Assembly: GCA_021846145.1 (NCBI GenBank)
Contig: JAJZCJ010000072.1
Coordinates: forward strand, 1-12,234
Direction of reading: 5' to 3'
From: Bacillota bacterium
GTDB lineage: Bacteria > Bacillota > Bacilli > Alicyclobacillales > SLC66
DNA: 12,234 bases
This document shows, one piece after another, positions 6,497 through 12,234 of the stretch (position 1 is its first letter; every line of letters begins with the position of its first letter). Both the position numbers and the translations under genes were made by a program. The notes under the pieces are model-generated. The model was not told where the DNA came from. It did not search any database and saw only the letters and a program-made list of their open reading frames with translations.

Positions 6497-8685
6497 GTCA
6501 ATTCGCCCCTTTTTGCCAAGATGCTTTGCAGCTCAATTTCCAGAGCTTGTTCAAGTTCAGTGTGGGTCATCATCTCATCTGGCGCACGCGTTGCCTCCAC
6601 GAGAGGTATGCTTCGCAGCTGCTGGTATTCTTCGTCCGTGATTTTTCCCATGTGCCAGTCATACTCTAAGTCACGCAGATCCTTATAAAATCTATCCTTC
6701 TCTTCTTCGCGTTCTAGGTTGTCCTCACCAAGTCGTAATCTACGTTCTGGCCACAAGCTAAACAACGTGCCAAGAATATAGAGGTACCCACCATCCCAGA
6801 TCAAACTCACGAGCGGATTTAAGTGAATTTCAAAGAGCGCTTCCCCAGTTTGATAGTCAGCGCCGTCAAGCACCGCATACAAATCAGTCAACGTCGTACT
6901 GTAAAGACCGATATTGGTTGAAGGCGAATCTCCATTTTCAAAAAAGGACACACTAGGCTTAAGCACGCCGAGCAACTGACCCGTCGTCGCATTTTTCACA
7001 AGCAAGGAGCCGATAAGCAGTACCTGCCCCGTTTGATGTTGTGTATTTAATCCGTGATACTGAAATTCGTAATTCCCCAAGTCCACTGTCTGTCCTTGTT
7101 TCATGCTGATTGTCATTTGTTTTGCATACCCACCTGAACCGGCAAAACCAATGACCATCAAGATTACCGCAATATGCACAATATAGCCGCCGTAGCGTCT
7201 ACGATTTTTAGTTACCAGTCGCCACAGCGAGATCCAAAACCCTTCTTGGGTAATTTCCCTGCGCGCCTGAATTCCCATTAAAAATTCCTGCAAGATTACC
7301 GCAAGCACAAATACTGCGGCCACGAAAGAAAACAGCGACAACCAGCTTTGATAGGCATAAATCAGCAACACCACGCCAATGATCACTGCGGCTAGTGCAG
7401 GAAACCGCAATAGCCTTGCAGTCCGCTGTAGGCTTGCCTTACGCCAAGCCAAAATCGGTCCAATCCCCATCCAGAGGATCAAGACTACTCCGATTGGCAG
7501 CACGACAGCATCGTAAAATGAGCCACTCACCATCATCGAATTGCCAGTGACTGCCTCAGAAACTAATGGGAACACAGTGCCCCAAAAAACAGCAAACAAA
7601 ATGCCAATAAATAGCACGTTATTAAAGAGAAATCCACTTTCTTTTGAGATCGCCGACTCGAATTTCGCGCTACTGCGAAGCACCGGATAGCGCCAAGTAA
7701 TAAGCCCTACCGTCAAGATGAACATGATCGCTACAAAAGTGAAGAATACTGCACCCATTTCCCCATTTGCAAAAGCATGAATGGACCAAAGGAGTCCTCC
7801 TCGTGTCAACGCAGTTCCAAACAACGTCAATAAATACGTCAAGCTGATCAGAATGATATTCCACAACTTGAACATACCCTTGCGCTCTTCGATGATGGCC
7901 GAATGCAAAAAGGCAGTAGCAGCAAGCCACGGCATGAGTGCCGCGTTTTCGATCGGATCCCAGGACCAGTAGCCACCCCATCCCAACTCTTCATATGACC
8001 AGTGTGCACCGTAAATAATTCCGCAACTCAAAAAAAGCCATGAAATTAACGTCCATTTTCGTGTCGCCCGCAACCAGGAGGCATCTGATTTTTTTAATAT
8101 CAACGCGGTCATTCCATAGGCGAAGGGAACAAGAAAACCCACATATCCCAAGTACAGATTGACAGGGTGAACTGTCATGCCTGGGTTTTGCAATAAGGCA
8201 TTCAATCCGCTTCCATTAATAGGAGGATTTGATAACGTCACAAACGGATTAGCAAAGAAATCGAGCACAATCGCAAAAAACATAATAACCAGCGACATGA
8301 CAGCCGAAACAACAGGCAACACCCGTTCGCTGCCTTCATGACGTGTAAAGCGTACCACTAGGGCATAGAGACTGGTAATTAACAACCAAAATAGCAGCGA
8401 TCCCGCATTCCCTCCCCAAAAGGCGGCAATGCGGTACACCAACTCCAATCCACGGCTCGTATAGTCTGCCACGTATGCATAGTGGAAATTCAGCGTGACA
8501 AGCAGCGTCAGCAAAGAAAATGAGGCAATCAACGTCAGCACAAACTGAAACACCGTGCCCAGTTTTGCCATGGTCGCCAATCGCAGACTCTCAATTCTAC
8601 GCGCAGACAAGATGGAGGTGATGAACGCATAAGGAACAATAACAAGCAGCAGGAGCAAAGCATCCTGCCCAATCTTACCGATCAC
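6493..8685 (-). CDS. ccmF: Cytochrome c haem lyase subunit CcmF with C-terminal extension
   Basis: CcmF takes haem from CcmE and attaches it to apocytochrome c outside the membrane. The WWD domain is clear as WGGYWSWDPIENAALMPW (236-253). Conserved histidines are His173 (TVHPVNLYLGY), His261 (FLHSA), His303 (WSIHAF) and His504 (GGYIVHIAV), matching the known haem-b and WWD-flanking positions. The final membrane segment ends near 645. The 730-residue protein is about 80 residues longer than E. coli CcmF; the extra tail (650-730) is highly charged and contains DLEYDWHMGKITDEEYQQLR (672-691). GTG at 8685 is chosen since GGAGG is seven bases upstream; GTG at 8691 would abut the ribosome site. It follows ccmE by 47 bases and overlaps orf303. 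Confidence 0.96.
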   Translation of the reverse strand: MIGKIGQDALLLLLVIVPYAFITSILSARRIESLRLATMAKLGTVFQFVLTLIASFSLLTLLVTLNFHYAYVADYTSRGLELVYRIAAFWGGNAGSLLFWLLITSLYALVVRFTRHEGSERVLPVVSAVMSLVIMFFAIVLDFFANPFVTLSNPPINGSGLNALLQNPGMTVHPVNLYLGYVGFLVPFAYGMTALILKKSDASWLRATRKWTLISWLFLSCGIIYGAHWSYEELGWGGYWSWDPIENAALMPWLAATAFLHSAIIEERKGMFKLWNIILISLTYLLTLFGTALTRGGLLWSIHAFANGEMGAVFFTFVAIMFILTVGLITWRYPVLRSSAKFESAISKESGFLFNNVLFIGILFAVFWGTVFPLVSEAVTGNSMMVSGSFYDAVVLPIGVVLILWMGIGPILAWRKASLQRTARLLRFPALAAVIIGVVLLIYAYQSWLSLFSFVAAVFVLAVILQEFLMGIQARREITQEGFWISLWRLVTKNRRRYGGYIVHIAVILMVIGFAGSGGYAKQMTISMKQGQTVDLGNYEFQYHGLNTQHQTGQVLLIGSLLVKNATTGQLLGVLKPSVSFFENGDSPSTNIGLYSTTLTDLYAVLDGADYQTGEALFEIHLNPLVSLIWDGGYLYILGTLFSLWPERRLRLGEDNLEREEEKDRFYKDLRDLEYDWHMGKITDEEYQQLRSIPLVEATRAPDEMMTHTELEQALEIELQSILAKRGELT

Positions 8686-8691
8686 AGCCAC

Positions 8692-8697
8692 CCCTCC
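8692..8697 (-). promoter_or_regulatory. Ribosome binding site that decides the ccmF start
   Basis: GGAGGG on the minus strand touches the first possible GTG (8691) but lies at normal distance from the second GTG (8685). This favours the shorter protein. Confidence 0.6.
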
Positions 8698-8732
8698 AGC
8701 TTAAAAGTGAACATCAGCACTCATTCCAGTTA

Positions 8733-9125
8733 TTAGTTTTTAGCCGTATATTTCGAAGGACATTTGATCAGCAAATTCGAAGCCTTCAATATACCATTTG
8801 ACTCGACGGTTCCTGTCACAATGACTGGCCACCCGTTGGCAAAGTCACTGGGTCGCAAGCCGTGATAAGCAACGGTGAGTGATCGTCCTCCCGCCTGATC
8901 CTGTATGGCAAACTGCAGGTACAGTGTGGATGAATTCCAAACCACGCTGTTTGGTGTAATTTTCCCGCTTACTGTCACTACTTCCCCGCTTTTTGGATGC
9001 TCCTGAAACGTCTGGTTGACAGTCAGATAATAGCTTGACGCCCTTGCCACTCCCATCACCACTAATCCGATGATGACAAGTGCTACCAACACAATGGCTG
9101 ACCATAATTTCACACGCGTACTCAT
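8733..9125 (-). CDS. ccmE: Haem chaperone CcmE, CXXXY variant
   Basis: CcmE carries haem outside the membrane from CcmC to CcmF. The 130-residue protein has an N-terminal membrane anchor (about 7-28) and a beta-barrel OB-fold domain (about 30-118) with the family pattern VVTVSGKI (49-56), FAIQD (72-76), YHGLRPSDFANG (87-98) and VIVTGTV (101-107). In classical CcmE the barrel is followed by HDENY with a haem-binding histidine. Here the same site reads KCPSKY, with Cys122 and Tyr126, giving a CXXXY motif. Such CcmE variants are known from archaea, Desulfovibrio and some other bacteria. The C-terminal tail after Tyr126 is only four residues. ATG at 9125 has only a weak ribosome site (GGTGA). It lies between ccmH-like and ccmF. 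Confidence 0.93.
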   Translation of the reverse strand: MSTRVKLWSAIVLVALVIIGLVVMGVARASSYYLTVNQTFQEHPKSGEVVTVSGKITPNSVVWNSSTLYLQFAIQDQAGGRSLTVAYHGLRPSDFANGWPVIVTGTVESNGILKASNLLIKCPSKYTAKN

Positions 9126-9159
9126 TTTTCATCACCACTTTTCACAAAAAAATCAAAAC

Positions 9160-9663
9160 TCACAGGTACTGTCGCCACTCTTGATCTTTCAATAATGGAG
9201 ATTCACTTTCTCCAACCTCAGCAATCGCCATATCGTGCGGCTTGTTACGACTTTTTTTATAAGCAAAAAACACACCTGCGACAATAGCCCCCACCGCACC
9301 TGCAATCGGCAACACCCAAGCCCAAGCGCCAAACCCCTGATTAGGAGGATTAGCAAGTACCGTCGGCCCGTAATCTGTTTGCAGTGTGGAGAGGATCTTC
9401 TCATTGCTCAGTCCTTGGTTTAACATGACCGCAATTTGTCTGCGAATCGTCCACGCGGCAGGCACATTGGAACTAACCACTGTCTGTGTAGTCGTGTCAC
9501 CAGGAGCATGAAGTTGAGATGCAATCGTTTGTAAACGCTGCTCCATTGTTCCCCTTTGATTTGATCCTATGATTCCCGAAAGTTGCAAAACAACTAAGAT
9601 AACAATAAGCATCAGGCCAACAGTAAACAACACCAGCCCGAATTTCATGCGCTGCCTGTCCAT
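9160..9663 (-). CDS. CcmH-like protein lacking all cysteines
   Basis: CcmH normally reduces apocytochrome cysteines through an LRCXXC motif. This 167-residue protein has CcmH topology: an N-terminal membrane helix (8-32), a small extracytoplasmic three-helix-like domain (33-112), a second helix (114-134) and a cytoplasmic tail. The sequence after the active site is CcmH-like: IRRQIAVMLNQGLSNEKILSTL (73-94) then DYGPTVLANPP (97-107), matching the usual RREVRxQLxxGxSDxEI and RYGDFVLYxPP patterns. Where LRCXXCQ is expected it reads LHAPGDTTTQ (51-60), with Ala53 and Asp56 in place of the two cysteines. There is no cysteine anywhere. It is the first gene of the operon. It may be a structural relic or an adaptor; redox activity is excluded by the sequence. 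Confidence 0.8.
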   Translation of the reverse strand: MDRQRMKFGLVLFTVGLMLIVILVVLQLSGIIGSNQRGTMEQRLQTIASQLHAPGDTTTQTVVSSNVPAAWTIRRQIAVMLNQGLSNEKILSTLQTDYGPTVLANPPNQGFGAWAWVLPIAGAVGAIVAGVFFAYKKSRNKPHDMAIAEVGESESPLLKDQEWRQYL

Positions 9664-9699
9664 CCTGACACCCCCCTCTAAGATACGTTAGCATCCAAT

Positions 9700-9705
9700 A
9701 TTATA
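9700..9705 (-). promoter_or_regulatory. Possible -10 box of the ccm operon
   Basis: A perfect TATAAT on the minus strand lies 36 bases before the ccmH-like start codon. No convincing -35 hexamer is found 16-18 bases upstream, so the promoter may depend on an activator or this box may be incidental. Confidence 0.4.
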
Positions 9706-9735
9706 ACTCATCAGCAGTGCTCCGGATATGACTGA

Positions 9736-9766
9736 TTGAAGACATTCCGGTGAAATTCGCTATAAT
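9736..9766 (+). promoter_or_regulatory. Possible promoter of the D-lactate dehydrogenase gene
   Basis: TTGAAG (9736-9741) and a perfect TATAAT (9761-9766) are separated by 19 bases, longer than the ideal 17. The arms CCGGA (9722-9726) and TCCGG (9746-9750) form an inverted repeat around the -35 and could be an operator, but are short. Confidence 0.45.
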
Positions 9767-9812
9767 AGGACATAGATCATACAATTATGGTGTCTAGTCC
9801 CATGCAAAAAGC

Positions 9813-9818
9813 AAGGAG
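9813..9818 (+). promoter_or_regulatory. Ribosome binding site that decides the D-lactate dehydrogenase start
   Basis: AAGGAG here overlaps the GTG at 9818 and so cannot serve it. It is eight bases before TTG at 9827 and 14 before ATG at 9833, so TTG is favoured. Confidence 0.55.
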
Positions 9819-9826
9819 TGAGTCAT

Positions 9827-11191
9827 TTGGGCATGTTAGATGATTTATGCAAGCTATTGCCAGAACACCAAGTATCAACAAATCATTCTATCCGCGAACA
9901 GCACAGCCATGATGAATCATACCACACGCCGCACATGCCTGAAGTGGTTGTTTTTGCCAAATCAAAAGCGGACGTGATAAAAATAATACAATATGCCGCC
10001 AAAAACACAATTCCTGTGGTTCCATTCGCAGTCGGAAGTAGTTTAGAAGGGCATGCGATCCCCATTCATGGAGGAATTAGCCTAGATCTGATGGGAATGA
10101 ACAAAATCCAAGAAATTCGTCCTGACGATTTTCTTGTCCATGTCGAGCCTGGAGTGACGAGAGAAGAACTCAATGAGGCCCTGAAAAAATACGGTCTCTT
10201 TTTCCCCGTAGACCCCGGCGCAAACGCTTCTATCGGCGGCATGGTAGCTACCAACGCCAGCGGCACCACTACCGTGCGTTACGGCACGATGAAAGAACAA
10301 GTACGCAAGCTAGAAGTGGTACTCTCTAGCGGTGAGGTCATTGAAACAGGTAGTTTGGCAGCAAAGTCTTCTTCAGGCTATCACCTGACAGAACTGTTTA
10401 TTGGCTCAGAAGGAACACTAGGTGTGATCACCGGTATTTGGCTACGAGTATATGGCATTCCCGAAACGATGATCGCTGCGCGAGCCACGTTCCATCGCAT
10501 TGAAGACTGTGTGTCCGCCACGACGGCGATCATGGGAACGGGCATCCCCGTTGCGCGAATGGAGCTAGTCGATCCCGCAGCCGTACGCGGTGTGAATTTT
10601 TATAAAAAAACAGCCTACCCTGAAGTTCCGACCGTATTCTTTGAATTTCACGGTAACCAAAAGAGCCTTGAAATCGACATTGAACGGGTCAGAGAGATCG
10701 TTGACCAGGATGGCTGCACTTCCTTTGAAATCGAAAAAGGCGAGGAAGATCGCCGTCGTCTGTGGGAAGCCAGACATGTTGCCGCGACCGCTTTTTTGTC
10801 ACAATATCCTGGAAAAAAACAGATGGTGACCGACGTTTGCTTGCCACTGTCCACGCTCCCACAAGCAGTAGAGTACGCTCAACGATTACTGGAACAACTG
10901 GATCTGTCCGGTGCCATCGCAGGACATGTAGGTGACGGCAACTTTCACACCATCCTCGCCATTAATCCCGAAAATTCAGAGGATATGCGAAAAGCAGAAG
11001 AGTTCAATGAACAGTTGGTGAGCAATGCCCTCTCTCACGGCGGAACCTGTACAGGTGAACATGGTGTTGGTCTTGGCAAAATGAAATACCAAATGGCTGA
11101 GCACGGTGCTTCTTATCTAATGATGCGCTCGATCAAAACGATGATGGATCCCTTGTACATTATGAATCCAGGCAAGCTGATCAACGATTAA
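9827..11191 (+). CDS. FAD-linked D-lactate dehydrogenase, LDHD/DLD type (GlcD superfamily)
   Basis: The enzyme is expected to oxidise D-lactate (or a related D-2-hydroxy acid) to pyruvate and pass electrons to quinone or cytochrome c. The 454-residue protein has an N-terminal FAD-binding domain of the vanillyl-alcohol oxidase fold with VPFAVGSSLEGH (64-75), DPGANASIGGMVATNASGT (129-147) and IGSEGTLGVIT (192-202). The C-terminal FAD-oxidase domain has GHVGDGNFH (366-374), TGEHGVGLGK (409-418) and the closing NPGK. The SSLEGH motif is typical of D-lactate dehydrogenases and unlike the usual GlcD sequence, which favours lactate over glycolate. No signal peptide or membrane helix is seen. Start TTG 9827 is chosen from the ribosome site. 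It diverges from the ccm operon with 163 bases between. Confidence 0.88.
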   Translation: MGMLDDLCKLLPEHQVSTNHSIREQHSHDESYHTPHMPEVVVFAKSKADVIKIIQYAAKNTIPVVPFAVGSSLEGHAIPIHGGISLDLMGMNKIQEIRPDDFLVHVEPGVTREELNEALKKYGLFFPVDPGANASIGGMVATNASGTTTVRYGTMKEQVRKLEVVLSSGEVIETGSLAAKSSSGYHLTELFIGSEGTLGVITGIWLRVYGIPETMIAARATFHRIEDCVSATTAIMGTGIPVARMELVDPAAVRGVNFYKKTAYPEVPTVFFEFHGNQKSLEIDIERVREIVDQDGCTSFEIEKGEEDRRRLWEARHVAATAFLSQYPGKKQMVTDVCLPLSTLPQAVEYAQRLLEQLDLSGAIAGHVGDGNFHTILAINPENSEDMRKAEEFNEQLVSNALSHGGTCTGEHGVGLGKMKYQMAEHGASYLMMRSIKTMMDPLYIMNPGKLIND

Positions 11192-11255
11192 TACAGATTG
11201 CTCCAGCATAAAGACACCCCTAACTGTACAGGTTATCTACAGGAGGTGCATGCGA

Positions 11256-11429
11256 ATGCCTAGCTCAGTCAAATGTTCCGTCGAAGAATGTGTCTACAAT
11301 GAGTCCACGCATTGTTCAGCAAAATCCATCCTGATCAACAGCATCGGCAACGACATCGTGGGTACGAAGAGCGGTACCAGTTGCGATACTTTTTCTTATC
11401 GCGCCACTGGGGAAGGCAACAGACCCTAA
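11256..11429 (+). CDS. DUF1540 small cysteine-rich protein
   Basis: This 57-residue protein has the DUF1540 pattern seen in many Bacillota and Clostridia: VKCSVEECVYNESTHCSA (5-22) with Cys7, Cys12 and Cys20, then ILINSIG and a final TSCDTFSY (41-48) with Cys43. The four spaced cysteines suggest metal binding, but the family's function is not established. AGGAGGT lies eight bases before ATG 11256; an in-frame ATG at 11250 is too close to the ribosome site to be used. It follows the D-lactate dehydrogenase gene by 64 bases on the same strand, with no clear terminator between them, so cotranscription is possible. Confidence 0.88.
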   Translation: MPSSVKCSVEECVYNESTHCSAKSILINSIGNDIVGTKSGTSCDTFSYRATGEGNRP

Positions 11430-11448
11430 CTGAATTTATTTTGGTCAG

Positions 11449-11488
11449 TCCCGCCAATGCCAAATTTTTGACGCTGGCGGGTCAAAAA
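11449..11488. repeat. Two overlapping, competing inverted repeats
   Basis: CCCGCCA (11450-11456) pairs with TGGCGGG (11475-11481), and TTTTTGAC (11465-11472) pairs perfectly with GTCAAAAA (11481-11488) around an eight-base loop. The two stems share bases and exclude each other. They lie between the convergent ends of the DUF1540 and MFS genes, so a bidirectional termination region is the natural guess, although neither stem is followed by a proper T-run. Confidence 0.45.
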
Positions 11489-11510
11489 CTTACACAATCA
11501 TCACACTTGA

Positions 11511-12234
11511 CTAGCTAAGATGTGACGATGTTGTACTTTTTCGAAAAATCCACTCTAGGCTGCCTGCCCCAATCATGATCACCGCCGCTACAAGTGCCGC
11601 CGGTGCAAGCCCAATTCCGGATTTTAGCCATAAAAAAAGGGGGGCACCAATCGCAAAACCGAGAATAAACGACGCGTTAAACAGCGCGTTGACCACTCCC
11701 CTGACTGCCTCGGGAGTCTCCTCTCCAATCACCCACGTAAAAATCGTCTCTAGTACGCCTGAACCTAAGCCCCACAACAGCGACACCAAGAGCAGCGACA
11801 CCAGATCGCGTGCAAAGGCCAGCCATACAGTGGCTATTGCCAATATGAGCGTTGCTGCCACTGCGTAATTCAAAGCGTGGTGCGTGCCTGCTCGTCTCAC
11901 CAACCACGCATTAATCAGCACCCAACTGACACCGAGCGGCAAAAACAAAAGTCCTCCCCAAAAACCACCTGTATGATGAATTAGCGCCAGCGGCAGCAAT
12001 GCGGAAACACCAAAGTACACCATCGCAAAAAGCACATTTGCGATCAGGGTAATGAACAACACTCGATGCCTTAGCACCTCCACTAAGCCGCGTACATAGT
12101 CGGACATTTGGATGCGGATACCTGCGTTTGTTTTAGGTTGCATCCACAGTGCAGATAACGACGCGATAAAGCCTGCACAATACAGTAAAAAAACGCCCTT
12201 CCAAGAAAGGCTGTCGACAAGTCCGCTAAAAAAA
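11511..12234 (-). CDS. Major facilitator superfamily transporter, C-terminal part (truncated by window edge)
   Basis: The reading frame is open to the right end of the window, so the N-terminal half lies outside. The 240 residues seen start within about the sixth membrane helix (SWKGVFLLYCAGFIASLSALW), pass a hydrophilic central loop (MQPKTNAGIRIQMSDYVRG) and continue with six hydrophobic helices, which is the C-terminal half of a 12-helix transporter. The segment ETPEAVRGVVNALFNASFILGFAIGAPLF is of the kind found in MFS drug and metabolite exporters. An internal ATG at 12143 could be mistaken for the start, but upstream sequence in frame is clearly membrane helix. The substrate cannot be told. 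Confidence 0.87.
   Translation of the reverse strand, partial: FFSGLVDSLSWKGVFLLYCAGFIASLSALWMQPKTNAGIRIQMSDYVRGLVEVLRHRVLFITLIANVLFAMVYFGVSALLPLALIHHTGGFWGGLLFLPLGVSWVLINAWLVRRAGTHHALNYAVAATLILAIATVWLAFARDLVSLLLVSLLWGLGSGVLETIFTWVIGEETPEAVRGVVNALFNASFILGFAIGAPLFLWLKSGIGLAPAALVAAVIMIGAGSLEWIFRKSTTSSHLS

Noticed and set aside
11192..11255. GCATA motif (11206-11210) as a sporulation sigma factor promoter for the DUF1540 gene
   Set aside because: No matching -10 element is found at the required distance.
12143..12143. ATG at 12143 as the start of a short 210-residue MFS protein
   Set aside because: The frame stays open upstream to the window edge and encodes a further membrane helix, so the real start lies outside.
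1..12234. CRISPR arrays, tRNA or rRNA genes
   Set aside because: No regularly spaced repeats, cloverleaf or conserved ribosomal RNA sequence is seen on either strand.

Overview
The window looks like the chromosome of a Gram-positive (Bacillota) bacterium, plausibly a spore-former of the Alicyclobacillus type. The evidence is: strong AGGAGG-type ribosome binding sites, frequent GTG/TTG starts that these sites favour, sigma-A-like promoters, a DUF1540 small protein, and a PurR-box-like operator of the Bacillus type. The assignment rests on these traits only and no species is claimed.

Layout. At 105-736 (minus) lies a VapBC toxin-antitoxin pair with a palindromic operator over its promoter. At 932-1801 (plus) is a proline iminopeptidase-family hydrolase. 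At 1904-3313 (minus) is an NCS1 purine/cytosine-type permease with its own promoter, a Rho-independent terminator and an upstream inverted pair of PurBox-like elements. From 9663 down to 3423 (minus) runs one tightly packed eight-gene operon for cytochrome c maturation System I: ccmH-like, ccmE, ccmF, an unknown membrane-anchored protein (orf303), ccmA, ccmB, ccmC and a 47-codon ccmD. Diverging from it at 9827-11191 (plus) is an FAD-linked D-lactate dehydrogenase of the LDHD/DLD type, followed by a DUF1540 Cys-rich protein (11256-11429). An MFS transporter (minus) runs off the right edge.

The main point of interest is the ccm operon. Gram-positive bacteria normally mature c-type cytochromes with System II (ResB/ResC). 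Here a System I set is present in a variant form. CcmE carries a CXXXY haem-binding motif instead of HXXXY. The protein in the CcmH position keeps the fold-type sequence and topology of CcmH but contains no cysteine at all, so the LRCXXC apocytochrome-reducing motif is gone. No CcmG or CcmI is present. CXXXY-type CcmE has been described in archaea and some bacteria together with absence of CcmH; this window seems to show an intermediate or repurposed state. Between ccmF and ccmA sits an unrecognised gene coupled to both by ATGA overlaps. Its cytoplasmic tail and an extra C-terminal tail on CcmF share the pattern DLE-x5-G-x6-Y-x3-R, suggesting two copies of a small interaction module in the same complex.

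How the genes fit together: CcmABCD would supply and release haem-loaded CcmE, CcmF would ligate haem to apocytochrome, and orf303 and the cysteine-free CcmH-like protein are candidate accessory subunits. The divergent D-lactate dehydrogenase could feed electrons to a cytochrome-containing chain, but this link is only inferred from position.
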